A stretch of DNA of 57,576 nt from Candidatus Hydrogenedentota bacterium (lineage in GTDB: Bacteria; Hydrogenedentota; Hydrogenedentia; Hydrogenedentales; SLHB01): assembly GCA_020848835.1 (NCBI GenBank), contig JADLHJ010000093.1, forward strand, positions 1-57,576, given 5' to 3'. A program made the position numbers and the translations under genes. The notes beneath the pieces were generated by a model, which was given only the letters and a program-made list of their open reading frames with translations, did not search any database and was not told the origin of the DNA. This document shows positions 11,201 to 19,554 of this stretch, piece after piece; the stretch's first letter is position 1; each line of letters begins with the position of its first letter.

Positions 11201-14200
11201 GTCACCGTCGTTGTCGATGCCGTCAAGGTCGTAGATCGTATAGACAAGTTCATCGGTGCCTTCGCTTTCAAGCGCTTCATCGAAGAGACCATTACTGTTG
11301 TTGTCGAGGCCATCGGCGCCTTCATCGATAAGCGTATCGCCGTCGTTGTCGATGTTGTCGTTGTCGAAGTAGATGCGGTCGCCGTCGTTGTCGATGCCGT
11401 CACGCATCAACTCCGTCGCGTCGCCATCATTGTCTGAAAAGTCTTCGTCGGGATAGTTCGGGAAGTTGCCGCCGCTAAGAACCAACTCTGCCACCTGCGC
11501 CTCATTCACGATTGGCACCGTCTGAAGTTGGACAATGCGGTCCCAAGGCTTGTTCGGCAAGCCGCCCGCGAGTTCCGCGTAGGTCGTTGAAACGAGTGCA
11601 TCGTCCGGCAGGGTGTTGTCGAACGCATTCGAGATGCCGTCGCCGTTCTTATCCACGAAATCGACAGAACCGGCCACGCGCTGGAAGTCGCTCTGCGCGT
11701 TTAAGTTGCTCGCAAGCGGAACGCCCCATTGACCTGTCCAAGTGTCTACGCCTACTCCCATCGTTCCAAGGGGTGTGATCGGGTCGTTTCGATTCGCATC
11801 GAAATATGAGTCACCCGGCGCAAAATATCGCGGAATCGCAATTTCGGACCTGCTTGGTATGATTGGCGGAATGGCCAACGATCCCAAATTAGTATTATCG
11901 CTGGTCGCGCCGATGCCGTTTGGCATCTGACCGAAGTTGTTGTCGTACTTGTCGGTGACGAGCAGGAGTGAACCGTTTTGCGCGATCTGCGTGTTCGCGG
12001 GGATCGTGAAGCGGCGCGTGAGCGGGTCGTTTGCGCCGCCGCCTACTTCGAGTATCCAGTTGCTAAGGTTGATCGGATTCGATGATTCGGAAACATTTAC
12101 AATTTCAACCCACTCGTGATCGGGTTCCTGGCTTAGATCGATGAAGTTAATCGCGAGGCGTTGACTGTCGTCGGCAGATTTCTTTATTGCCACATACAGC
12201 GAGTACTGTTCGGCCGGGATCCGCGAATACGGCGGAACAACTACGGTCAATGCATAGTTTTTAAGAAAGGTTTCGTTCGGTATTCCTGCATAGCCTTCGT
12301 ATCCAACCGGAAGAGGCGTGGCGATTTCGTCAACGGTTTGCGTCGGCAAAAACACCCACCCATATTGCGTTCCGGCGTCGACGCGGCCAACGAATGGCAG
12401 CGGTCGGACAGTTGTATTGATTACCGGATCGTTAAAGGGATCTATCGCTAACGAGCCATCGTCAAAACCACTAACGTCATCGAGGATGTCGTTCTCAGAG
12501 TCCCGCGCGTATTTCACGCGGTAGAGAATGTCTCCGCCGTCATCTACCGTGGGACGTCCGTCGGCGCCGACTGTATTGATCATGAGGTAGTAGCGACCTG
12601 GCGGCACTTGTGCGCTAGGCGTAATACGGAATTGGATTAAATTATCGTAGGCAAAGGTACCGTCCGAAATCTCAAAAGCATCTGTATCGAACCCTGCTGT
12701 TTTTCCGAGCCCCACGCGATCGGCAATAGGATCGCCGGTATCGGGGAAGTAACGCCATTCCTGCTGCCCGCTCGGCACAGTCGCCGTGCCCGTCACCAAG
12801 TCATACATCGTCGTCGTAGCGACGTTGAAGTCCACTTCCGTTCCGGCGACAAACACATTCGGACGGTTTTCGGGGAACACATCAAGATCGAGCGGATCGG
12901 GATCGTAGTTCGATTCGGCTTCGATGCGGCGCACGGCGCGCACCATAATCTCGTTGATGCGGATGCCTTCGGTGCCGGAGAAGCCGTAGGTGATTTCGCG
13001 GATGGGTTGCGACCCGGGCGCGAAGAGCGAAGTCCACCAGTCGTCGCCCTGACGCTGGAACGCGGTGTTGCGCAGGTGGTCGGTGTCGCGCGAATCGACG
13101 ATGTTCAGCGCGAGCTGGTACGCGCGCAGGCCTGCGTCTGCTTCAAAAATGCGGCCCGGCGGGGTCAAGAATGTGAGGTCGTTCAGCGTCAGATCGGTGG
13201 CGAGGTTAAAGGGCCCGAATCGCGTATCCACCACGCCGATTGGCGCGCCCACGATGGTCGAACTCTCGCGGCGCAGACCGGCGGTGTAAGCGGCGGTGAA
13301 GAACATTTCGCCGACGTAACCATCCACGTTGTTCGCAAGACGAAACGCGCGCGCTTCGGGAAACGCGGACGCGGCGATCATGTACGGATTGCCGGGCCCC
13401 TTGGACGATCCAGTCAGGCTGGTGAACTCGTCCGACTGCGGGGGAATTGGCGGGTATGCCGCTTCGGTGCGGATCACATCGTCAAACGACGGATAGGACC
13501 AGTCTTCTTTCAATGCGTTCACGATCGCATCGGCAGTGGCGTGGTTGTAGTCGATTTTCATGCCGGTGACCGGCGCGGTGTCGGTCGGGATGTTGCGGGC
13601 GAGGTCGCCCTGCGCGTCGCCGACGTAGTGCTGGTAGCGGGCGTTGGAATCGGTGGACTGTACGGTGACGGCCATGCGCAACGGTTCAACGACAGCGATA
13701 CCGCCATCGGACAGTTCGCCGAACAGCGCGGAACGCATTTCGTCGCCGGTGTTGTAGAGCTTATCGGCGAGTTCGCCGATCTCGTCCACGGAGCCGTCGT
13801 TGTCGTTGTCGAGCCCATCGAGCTCCGCGAGGCGGTTGCGCAGCGGCCGGAACAGTTGCAGTTCCTGGGGTTCGTCGATGCCTTCGAAGGGTTCGTCAAT
13901 ACCGAAGCGCGCTTCGTCGGGTTCGTCGAAAACGCCGTCGTTGTCGTTGTCGCGGTTGTCGTTGAGGTAATACGCGCCGTCGCCGTCGTCGTCGATGCCG
14001 TTGAACTGCAACTGCAACGCGTTCGCGTTGTCGTCGGTCATGCCGAATCCGGGGAGGTAGGTATCGTATGCGTAGCCGGCTTCTGCGTTGTTGTCGAAGG
14101 TGCCATTGCTATCACTGTCGTTTTGATCGTTCGGGTTCAGCAGACCCAGATTTCCCGCGTCGGTGAAATTCTGCGGTTTGCCCGCGCCGCCGGCGTCGCG

Positions 14201-16381
14201 GTGTTCGCCGGTGCGTTCGACGGCGAAGTCGAGCCCGCGCTCTACGCCGACCCCTGGCAATACGCGCGGATCGAGTTCGCCTGCGTGGATGCCTTCGTTG
14301 TGCGTCGGGATGAGACGCATGTTGTCCTGCGGGCGCGAGGTGTCGTTGGGATCGAGTTCAAGCGCCGTGGCGATGGCGCCCGCGGCGTTCAGGTTGAACT
14401 TCGAGGCTTCATCGACAATCTGGACCGCGACGCGGCCTGCGACCACGCATACCACTTCGCCCGCGCAGGTGGCGACGACGTGGTAGGGACTGCCGTTTGG
14501 AATTGCGGGGAAGAGCGCGCCAGACAGCGCGGCGTAGTAACTGTCGGGATCGTCGCGATCGACGTTGATCCGTGCGTATGACCGCGCGCGGTTCTGCTGC
14601 ACGCCGGCCAGAATGCCCGGTTCGGTCCACGGGAAATTGACATTTCCGCCACCGTCGAACTGCGGATCGAAGGGCTCGAGGAACGCGTGTCCGTGGGTGT
14701 CGTTCACGATCTGCGTGAAGTCGTTGTCCAAGCGGTCGACTGAAGGGCCGCAAGGATTGCCTGGATCGGATAGATGCAGACTGCTGTCCGTCGCAGTGGC
14801 GATCTGAATTGGGTTGCCTGGCGCGGTGATGAATTCGTTCAGCGTAACCAAATTGACACGAACGTAGAACTGGCCCAGTATCGGGATGTTTTCGCCGGGA
14901 TCGTTGTAATCGAGCGGCGCACGACTGCTGTCGAGCAAGCCAACGCAGGGATTGACGCCGCCGTCGTTGTTCACGCCGTCACTGGCGGTCAACAGGATCG
15001 AGGCTTCGGCGGGTTCGTCGATGCCTTCATTGGCTTCGTCAATCGTGCCGTCGCCGTCGTTATCAACCAGGTCGTTTTCCAAAACGGTATTGTTGCCGTT
15101 GTTATCTTCGTAATCGAGACCGGCCCAATAGCTGTCGGCGATGAGCGGCGCAGTAAGATAGACGCGTTGTTCGTCGGCCTCGTCTATCTGCGCGTCTTGA
15201 TCGTTGTCGAGCCCATCGTTGCCGCCCCAGTACACGAAGACCGCCGTCTCGTCGGGCTCGTCTACGACACCATCCAGATCGTTGTCGATGCCGTCGCCGC
15301 CTTCATCCGCGCCCACGCGGCCGTCGCCATCGCGATCGATACCGCCGCGGAATACTTCGACGCCAATCGGAATCCACATCGCGTCGCGCAGGCCATCACC
15401 GTCGCTGTCCACATCGGTCCAAAGATTCATTTTTTGTTGCGGAGTGAGACGACGGGCGGGCCACCCACTATCGTAAGGCTGGATATCGTTGAACACGCCG
15501 TTGTGATAGGCGCCAAAGACTTCGTTTGGACTGTCGTACCGGGGATCGTAGTTTGCGAAATCGTAGGCGTACTGCACCGGGAAATCGTAAGCGGAAAGGA
15601 AATCGCTGTTGCTTGCGTTGCCGGTGGTCTGATCCGCGTATTGTTGATCGAGCAGCGAGATCAGCGTAGGCACGCCAGTGTCGTCGTTTGCGAATACCTG
15701 AAACCGCGGCACAAACAAGGGGTTCTTGATCTGCGCCAGCGCGCTGCCGAGCGACTCGCGGGTTTCGTCCGCTTCGTCCACGTCGCCGTCGCCGTCGTTA
15801 TCGATGCCGTCCACGCCGTCGAGATAGAGCGCGCGTTGTACTGTAAAGTCGAGTTCCGCTTCCTGCCGTTTGACGTCAACCCAATAATCGATGTAGGGCA
15901 CACGCTTGTATGGCGTGGCGTTGACCCAACTGGTCCATGTGCGGTCGAGCACCATTGCCCCCACGAAATCGTGCTTGAATGCCCAGGGCTTGCCCGCAAG
16001 CCATGCGCCGTTGAAGTACGTATTCCAGCCGTGATCGAGCGAGGTGTAGTTTGGGTGCAACCGTTTGTCGAGGCGCAAGTGCGACACGGCGAGCGCCTGG
16101 CCCGCGTTCGCCAGCATGTCGCCCTGGAAACTCTGCTGATGGCGCACCGCGGCCTGGTGCTCAATGCGCGCCGCGGACCAGAACGTGAGCGCGATAAACA
16201 AAAGTACGGCGAAAATCGCCACGGAGATAATCAGGGCGGCGCCGGACTCTTCGCGAACTTTGGATTTTGGGTTTTGGGTTTTGGATTCAACCGGACACGC
16301 AGTTGACCGGTATTTGGCTTTCAATCCAAATTCCAAATTCCAAAATTGGCTTTGGCCCGGGTCTTTCAACAGACGGCTCAT
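8231..16381 (-). CDS. Giant GspK/PilX-like minor pseudopilin with calcium-type repeats and a lamin-tail-like domain
   Basis: A GspK homologue about 2716 residues long; ordinary GspK has about 300-370. It has a class III prepilin segment, ESG|AALIISVAIFAVLLF, lacking Glu5 as usual for GspK. The GspK hallmarks are present but far apart: DEASKFNLNAAG near residue 660 and GRININTA near 2470. Between and around them lie at least 15 Asp-rich loops of the form DGIDNDGDGxxDEPDE, clustered near residues 190-445, 755-870, 1650-1760 and 2575-2700. They resemble thrombospondin type 3 or MopE-type metal-binding repeats. A lamin-tail-like domain starts at RINEIM (about 1138) and continues to EWVEIVNV (about 1420-1485). 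The ATG at 16381 is preferred because AAGGA lies six bases upstream; 16399 is the alternative. The leader is then 47 residues, partly built of heptamer repeats. The family call is firm; tip location and calcium binding are inferred. Confidence 0.85.
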   Translation of the reverse strand: MSRLLKDPGQSQFWNLEFGLKAKYRSTACPVESKTQNPKSKVREESGAALIISVAIFAVLLFIALTFWSAARIEHQAAVRHQQSFQGDMLANAGQALAVSHLRLDKRLHPNYTSLDHGWNTYFNGAWLAGKPWAFKHDFVGAMVLDRTWTSWVNATPYKRVPYIDYWVDVKRQEAELDFTVQRALYLDGVDGIDNDGDGDVDEADETRESLGSALAQIKNPLFVPRFQVFANDDTGVPTLISLLDQQYADQTTGNASNSDFLSAYDFPVQYAYDFANYDPRYDSPNEVFGAYHNGVFNDIQPYDSGWPARRLTPQQKMNLWTDVDSDGDGLRDAMWIPIGVEVFRGGIDRDGDGRVGADEGGDGIDNDLDGVVDEPDETAVFVYWGGNDGLDNDQDAQIDEADEQRVYLTAPLIADSYWAGLDYEDNNGNNTVLENDLVDNDGDGTIDEANEGIDEPAEASILLTASDGVNNDGGVNPCVGLLDSSRAPLDYNDPGENIPILGQFYVRVNLVTLNEFITAPGNPIQIATATDSSLHLSDPGNPCGPSVDRLDNDFTQIVNDTHGHAFLEPFDPQFDGGGNVNFPWTEPGILAGVQQNRARSYARINVDRDDPDSYYAALSGALFPAIPNGSPYHVVATCAGEVVCVVAGRVAVQIVDEASKFNLNAAGAIATALELDPNDTSRPQDNMRLIPTHNEGIHAGELDPRVLPGVGVERGLDFAVERTGEHRDAGGAGKPQNFTDAGNLGLLNPNDQNDSDSNGTFDNNAEAGYAYDTYLPGFGMTDDNANALQLQFNGIDDDGDGAYYLNDNRDNDNDGVFDEPDEARFGIDEPFEGIDEPQELQLFRPLRNRLAELDGLDNDNDGSVDEIGELADKLYNTGDEMRSALFGELSDGGIAVVEPLRMAVTVQSTDSNARYQHYVGDAQGDLARNIPTDTAPVTGMKIDYNHATADAIVNALKEDWSYPSFDDVIRTEAAYPPIPPQSDEFTSLTGSSKGPGNPYMIAASAFPEARAFRLANNVDGYVGEMFFTAAYTAGLRRESSTIVGAPIGVVDTRFGPFNLATDLTLNDLTFLTPPGRIFEADAGLRAYQLALNIVDSRDTDHLRNTAFQRQGDDWWTSLFAPGSQPIREITYGFSGTEGIRINEIMVRAVRRIEAESNYDPDPLDLDVFPENRPNVFVAGTEVDFNVATTTMYDLVTGTATVPSGQQEWRYFPDTGDPIADRVGLGKTAGFDTDAFEISDGTFAYDNLIQFRITPSAQVPPGRYYLMINTVGADGRPTVDDGGDILYRVKYARDSENDILDDVSGFDDGSLAIDPFNDPVINTTVRPLPFVGRVDAGTQYGWVFLPTQTVDEIATPLPVGYEGYAGIPNETFLKNYALTVVVPPYSRIPAEQYSLYVAIKKSADDSQRLAINFIDLSQEPDHEWVEIVNVSESSNPINLSNWILEVGGGANDPLTRRFTIPANTQIAQNGSLLLVTDKYDNNFGQMPNGIGATSDNTNLGSLAIPPIIPSRSEIAIPRYFAPGDSYFDANRNDPITPLGTMGVGVDTWTGQWGVPLASNLNAQSDFQRVAGSVDFVDKNGDGISNAFDNTLPDDALVSTTYAELAGGLPNKPWDRIVQLQTVPIVNEAQVAELVLSGGNFPNYPDEDFSDNDGDATELMRDGIDNDGDRIYFDNDNIDNDGDTLIDEGADGLDNNSNGLFDEALESEGTDELVYTIYDLDGIDNDGDGLIDEGRDGVDNPTANGLIDDYAESEGFNISEGVDEGAVPRFSQFDPLLAALNPVPGSFSRFPTSMLFANEPSWVKGLDQIANDDTMPEWKEFTERRFYPGDNVRVTLYAGLPEENFVVDRVTYNQNDVENRAPDDVMSMFTVVGGNDTYQSRFRMEVPVLGDSNGNPRAWPENTMGVDFYRSLERKHPLFPGDRFGVANRWTATDGNYDDWAPGTNRWFFDTEAAAAPFEASMMSDLQYNDPVTGLLTSLSGQLFFGHGFSGSPLRANFFQRVLSDLRFGPDATTVRLASDDGPVVPDVLMGDNRLLLSRARVRNANFRSPGDLLTVPHMTLTRTYADREHNLLGREAVQGPTVVPENLVPAFPNLPPQLKGGTIGMDFPKDLRALIDIASFDSISLNVGQADFYPLYPFMGSLTGGGLTNLAEWKRADGSTPSSSDIDTNHTYRAPVSWSPVFLASLDPNGSEPESDSFAGLQTITITQAGTPQYPNLFDWPGYPIQMASLYRNADLGYVQPYNATNWLLQDPLSPASARWPIERRAVIYVSTNPDGFRPETQPSHDIYPPTSATTTPYPSEALFVWDGADGLPNGEYDLYVVTMPDLTGLFASSQLRDASRQDWLPFKLDPSSGQLRRRLAIDVQVLTDKDGDRKCWIDGRAPTNPTVGMPDTVELGFNTQSPGSGVQDQREKFPLKGGLVPASDGTVHYGVVKIENNFLGVFVRNWASPGADNVNAVSRVVLMSRDRTPGRININTALTQPIINNVTGDPDIFNPMTGLVGFKSVYTPDATAGSDLGLFSPMPWADNDDVGTAAPYNTSIYGAVLTRATQLVGPTSPQFLNPLFLARGERFMDFNSDGLPDSPSDLDNDANQQPDFSVRYDGRYLLSPGELVVAGDEGAFGPRPMLIMPSILSQYATDDGASPNAFQKAQQFDELKERYARMGNSVTTVSDTFEIYVTAQSGYAFDNNRDGIVNWRDDNEFVISGEKKLRTVYER
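16259..16286. repeat. Heptanucleotide tandem repeat (4 units) inside a coding leader
   Basis: Four consecutive 7-bp units TTTGG(A/G)T on the plus strand, lying within the region that encodes the leader peptide of the giant GspK-like gene. The pattern is like the short tandemly repeated heptamers known from cyanobacteria and seen in planctomycete-like genomes. Confidence 0.75.
16325..16345. repeat. Second heptanucleotide repeat (3 units) in the same leader
   Basis: Three 7-bp units of TCCAAA(T/A), roughly the inverse complement of the unit at 16259-16286. The two runs flank about 38 bp of unique sequence, so they could also fold back on each other. Both lie between the start codon and the prepilin cleavage site of the giant pseudopilin gene. 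Confidence 0.7.
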
Positions 16382-16457
16382 TCGCATTCCTTGCTTCATA
16401 CCCTGATCGCCTTTCTTCTTCCGGGCGATCGGCCCACACAATTCCACCGAGCGAAAA

Positions 16458-18164
16458 CTACGGCTGCGCGCCGGCCAGTTTAGACCGCGTATAGGCGGTC
16501 GGCACCTCGACCAATTGCTCCATTGTTCGTTCAAACGTCGGCGCGCCGAAGTGCGCCGGCGGATAAATCATTGGTAATCGGAACAGGACGACTTCCGGAA
16601 TTCTGGGCTGCAAGGGCGAACCGATAGAGAAGTACACATCGTCGTCGAGCGCCGGCTGGCTTGTCGGCAGTTTTGCGCTGTCAATCGTTTCGCCCAACTC
16701 GTCAATCGTGCCGTCGAAATTGTTGTCGATCCCGTCGGCCTCAATCGGGTGCAGGAAACGGTCGCCGTTGGCATCTGTATCGGCGGTGTCTCTTACGCCG
16801 TCCGCGTCGTTGTCGCGGCCATCGCGGTTGTAGGCATTTGGATCGAGCAGCAAAATGCCTGGATCGTTCATCCCCGCGACGATCATGCGTTCACCCAACT
16901 CGTCTGGCTCGTCGATAAGCCCGTCGTTGTCGTTGTCCACGCCATCAGGGCCGTTTTCATCGACCATCTGATCTTGATCGTTGTCGATATTGTCGTTAGG
17001 GAACTTGAGATTTCCCGCGTACGATCGGCGGTTTGCATTCCAGAACGGCATGAGATCAGTGGAGGTATCTGAGGTGACGCGGCCAAACTCGAAGAACGGC
17101 TTGTAACCGAATAACGATTTCGGCTGGTACGCGACCATTGGAAAGGTCGTCCAATAATCGTTCGTATACACACCCAGACTTTCCACTGCGACGAAATCGC
17201 GCGGATTCACGACAACTGCCGCGCTGCCTTGTTGCAACCAGCACCGCTCTGTGACATTGCCCAATTCATCCGTGCGTCCCCACGGGTTCGGCAGGATAGG
17301 CGCGCCGCCAACGAGCTTGGGGATCCAATACTTCTGGCACGAGAGCATTTTTAACCACAAATCGCGCTTCTTGGCGGAGAGCATCTGATCTCGGGCGTCG
17401 TTCAACCGCGCGAGAAAGTTGAGATCGTTCGACGGGCTGGTGCTCAAGATGCCCGCCTCAAGCGAATCGTTCAACTGAGAGCGAATCGATTCGCTGCTGG
17501 TGTTTTGTGGAAACTCGGGATTCGCTTCCGTGTCTTGTATCAAGGCCTCCCAGTCGAAGGGGAATGAATCGAGGTCGGACACCCCGGGCTCGACGTAGCG
17601 AATCAATGCAGCAACGGCGATTTCGCGTTCAGGGTCTCCCTCGTTCGCGGGCGAAAAACGCATGCCGCGCGTGAGGTGAAAGTCCGTGTCGGGCTGGGCA
17701 GGGTCGTAACCCTGTACGCCATATTTCTGGCTGTAGTCCAGCGCAAACGGCTGCGTCACATAAAAGCCAAGACCTGGTTCCGGGGCGCGAATCACCACGG
17801 GATAAATGACGTACGTCACGCGGCCTACGCGATTGTATTCGCGGCCGTTTTCATCGCGCAGTTGCAGCATGCCGACCATCATCATCCCGTACTCGTTCCC
17901 GTAGAACTGGTAGTACTGACCGGCATCGCGCGAGGTGAACATGGTCGTTAAGTCGCGCTCAATCACATTGAAAGTGCCGCGCGATAACTCCATCACTTGT
18001 TGCGTTTGATATCCGCGTTTCATCGCGTGGAGACTGGCGACAAAAAGGGCGCCGATCGACGTCATCAATAGCGCGAAGATCGCTGTTGAGACGAGCAGTT
18101 CGGTGAGCGTGAACCCGCCCTTTGCCTCGGAAATTTTCATGGCACGCATCGCCCGATCTGACAT
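16458..18164 (-). CDS. GspJ/PilW-like minor pseudopilin with Asp-rich metal-binding-type repeats
   Basis: A 568-residue minor pseudopilin, about two to three times the usual GspJ length. The class III leader ends KGG|FTLTELLVSTAIFALL, with Glu5 present, followed by one hydrophobic helix. The ATG at 18164 overlaps the previous stop as TGATG, so translation is probably coupled; ATG at 18140 (MKISEAKGG) is the alternative. Residues about 385-490 carry four loops of the DGVDNDNDGLIDEPDE type, the same motif as in the giant GspK-like protein encoded next. GspJ and GspK sit together at the tip of known pseudopili, so shared loops in both point to a calcium- or metal-loaded tip. That function is an inference. 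Confidence 0.8.
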   Translation of the reverse strand: MSDRAMRAMKISEAKGGFTLTELLVSTAIFALLMTSIGALFVASLHAMKRGYQTQQVMELSRGTFNVIERDLTTMFTSRDAGQYYQFYGNEYGMMMVGMLQLRDENGREYNRVGRVTYVIYPVVIRAPEPGLGFYVTQPFALDYSQKYGVQGYDPAQPDTDFHLTRGMRFSPANEGDPEREIAVAALIRYVEPGVSDLDSFPFDWEALIQDTEANPEFPQNTSSESIRSQLNDSLEAGILSTSPSNDLNFLARLNDARDQMLSAKKRDLWLKMLSCQKYWIPKLVGGAPILPNPWGRTDELGNVTERCWLQQGSAAVVVNPRDFVAVESLGVYTNDYWTTFPMVAYQPKSLFGYKPFFEFGRVTSDTSTDLMPFWNANRRSYAGNLKFPNDNIDNDQDQMVDENGPDGVDNDNDGLIDEPDELGERMIVAGMNDPGILLLDPNAYNRDGRDNDADGVRDTADTDANGDRFLHPIEADGIDNNFDGTIDELGETIDSAKLPTSQPALDDDVYFSIGSPLQPRIPEVVLFRLPMIYPPAHFGAPTFERTMEQLVEVPTAYTRSKLAGAQP

Positions 18165-18595
18165 CAATAATCCGTTACGTACGTGACGAAGGTCTCGCGG
18201 CGCCCATCGGCCATATCGACCGTATAGGTCACGCGCACAAGAGCCTGTTCGCCCGAACCGTTCACGCGGCGCACCGACGCGGCATATCCGTCAACGATAT
18301 TGCCGAGTTCGACACGCCCCTCCGAGCCAAGATAAGTCGAGTTCGCTTCCGCAATGTTGCCATAGAGCGCGCCTGCCTGCGCGATGCCGAGGAGGTTGCC
18401 CGCGCCGCTCATGCGCATTCGCGAAATGGAGTTCTCCGCAAGCTCAACGGCCGCGGTCTTTTCCTGCGCCTCGCGCGAAAAAGCGAGTCCCGCGGGAAAT
18501 AGGCGAACGACCGCCATGATCCCAATGGAGAGAATACCCATCGCGATCAGCACTTCCACCGGCGAGAAGCCTTCGTTATTGTTCAGTCGATTCAC
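18164..18595 (-). CDS. GspI/PilV-like minor pseudopilin
   Basis: A 143-residue prepilin. The leader MNRLNNNEG is cut before FSPVEVLIAMGILSIGIMAVV, with Glu5 in place. The body is short and matches GspI/PilV size. It lies 12 bp after the GspH-like gene, and its stop overlaps the start of the GspJ-like gene. In known systems the I, J and K subunits form the tip complex, and gene order here is the same (H-I-J-K). Confidence 0.85.
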   Translation of the reverse strand: MNRLNNNEGFSPVEVLIAMGILSIGIMAVVRLFPAGLAFSREAQEKTAAVELAENSISRMRMSGAGNLLGIAQAGALYGNIAEANSTYLGSEGRVELGNIVDGYAASVRRVNGSGEQALVRVTYTVDMADGRRETFVTYVTDY

Positions 18596-18607
18596 TTCTG
18601 CTTACTC

Positions 18608-19540
18608 CTAGGACGCTATCTGAACGCGGCCCGTGCTGCGGTACAGTTCGATGCGCACCGGCGCGGCCATTACGACTGAGCCGCCGCTTTCTTCAGGACT
18701 CACCGTGAAGCGATCTTCTTTCGGGGCGTCCGGCGATGGGCCGACTGCAATGGTGACACGCTCTTTCCATGCCTTTAGACTTGCGCCCGGCACGCTGAGC
18801 TCGCCCGTGGGCCGAAACACGTGGGCTGCGAATGCGTTGTCAAGTGAGGCCGCCGACGTATCGAGCGATAGATCTGCCATCGTATTCAACGGAGACAATT
18901 CATCTGTGGCATCGGACACCTGAAACAAATAGACCATGCGCATACCGCGCGATTCCATGCCTTCATACAAGTGGGTAGGATCCTGCGCATCCGGCAGACC
19001 AACTTTGAACTCGTCAATTGATTGTGGCGGTTGATCCAGGAAGCGCCGCTCGCCAAATGCCTGCATCTCCAACGCTGCTAATGTCTGCTCTTCCTGTGCG
19101 GTGAGGTGTCCGACAATCGCGGTGTCTTTCGGCATTTTGCGGAATCTTGCCTGCGGATCCTGCGAGAGCACGAATACCTCGTCCGGGAGCAAATGATCAT
19201 ATTGTGAGTTCGCGATAATCTCGGCGTATTGTTCCTTTGTAGCGCGCGTAGCAATGCCATACCCATTAGCCACAAACGACAGTCCGCCCGTATAGTTGTC
19301 CGGGAGCGCGCTGACGTTATAGACGACCGCTGTATCGCTGTGGTTTGTAATCGCACTGATACGCGCGGCGCGCAGCACGCCGTACAGGTCACGCGCGGCC
19401 GAGTCGCTCTTCTTGCTCATGAACCCGCCGATTTTGGTAACAGCAGGAATGGCAAGCCCGGAAATCATGGCGATGATGGCCAGGGAAATGAGCAATTCGG
19501 CCAGCGTGTAGCCGTACTGCATATGGCGCCGTGTCTTCAT
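18608..19540 (-). CDS. GspH/FimT-like minor pseudopilin
   Basis: A 310-residue prepilin, longer than most GspH proteins. The start is taken as ATG at 19540 (MKTRRHMQYG), because the upstream part of the frame overlaps the previous gene. The predicted cleavage is after the Gly of QYG, before YTLAELLISLAIIAMISG, with Glu5 present. Tyr at +1 is less usual than Phe. No clear ribosome-binding site is seen, so it may be translated by coupling to the major pseudopilin gene 14 bp upstream. The C-terminal body is not recognisable beyond a GspH-like beta region near the end (VRIELYRSTGRVQIAS). Confidence 0.75.
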   Translation of the reverse strand: MKTRRHMQYGYTLAELLISLAIIAMISGLAIPAVTKIGGFMSKKSDSAARDLYGVLRAARISAITNHSDTAVVYNVSALPDNYTGGLSFVANGYGIATRATKEQYAEIIANSQYDHLLPDEVFVLSQDPQARFRKMPKDTAIVGHLTAQEEQTLAALEMQAFGERRFLDQPPQSIDEFKVGLPDAQDPTHLYEGMESRGMRMVYLFQVSDATDELSPLNTMADLSLDTSAASLDNAFAAHVFRPTGELSVPGASLKAWKERVTIAVGPSPDAPKEDRFTVSPEESGGSVVMAAPVRIELYRSTGRVQIAS

Positions 19541-19554
19541 GTTAGTTATCAATG

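Noticed and set aside
11100..11430. Regularly spaced similar DNA segments resembling an array
   Set aside because: The periodicity comes from codons of the DGIDNDGDG protein repeats. Spacing is irregular, units differ, and the frame is open, so it is not a CRISPR array.
13007..14581. 524-residue plus-strand open frame
   Set aside because: It is the exact antisense of the Asp-rich repeat region of the giant GspK-like gene. Its Val/Asp/Glu-rich periodic translation reflects the reverse complement of those repeats.
16382..16534. Longer N-terminus for the giant GspK-like protein
   Set aside because: The extra residues overlap the end of the GspJ-like gene, have no signal features, and no ribosome-binding site precedes them.
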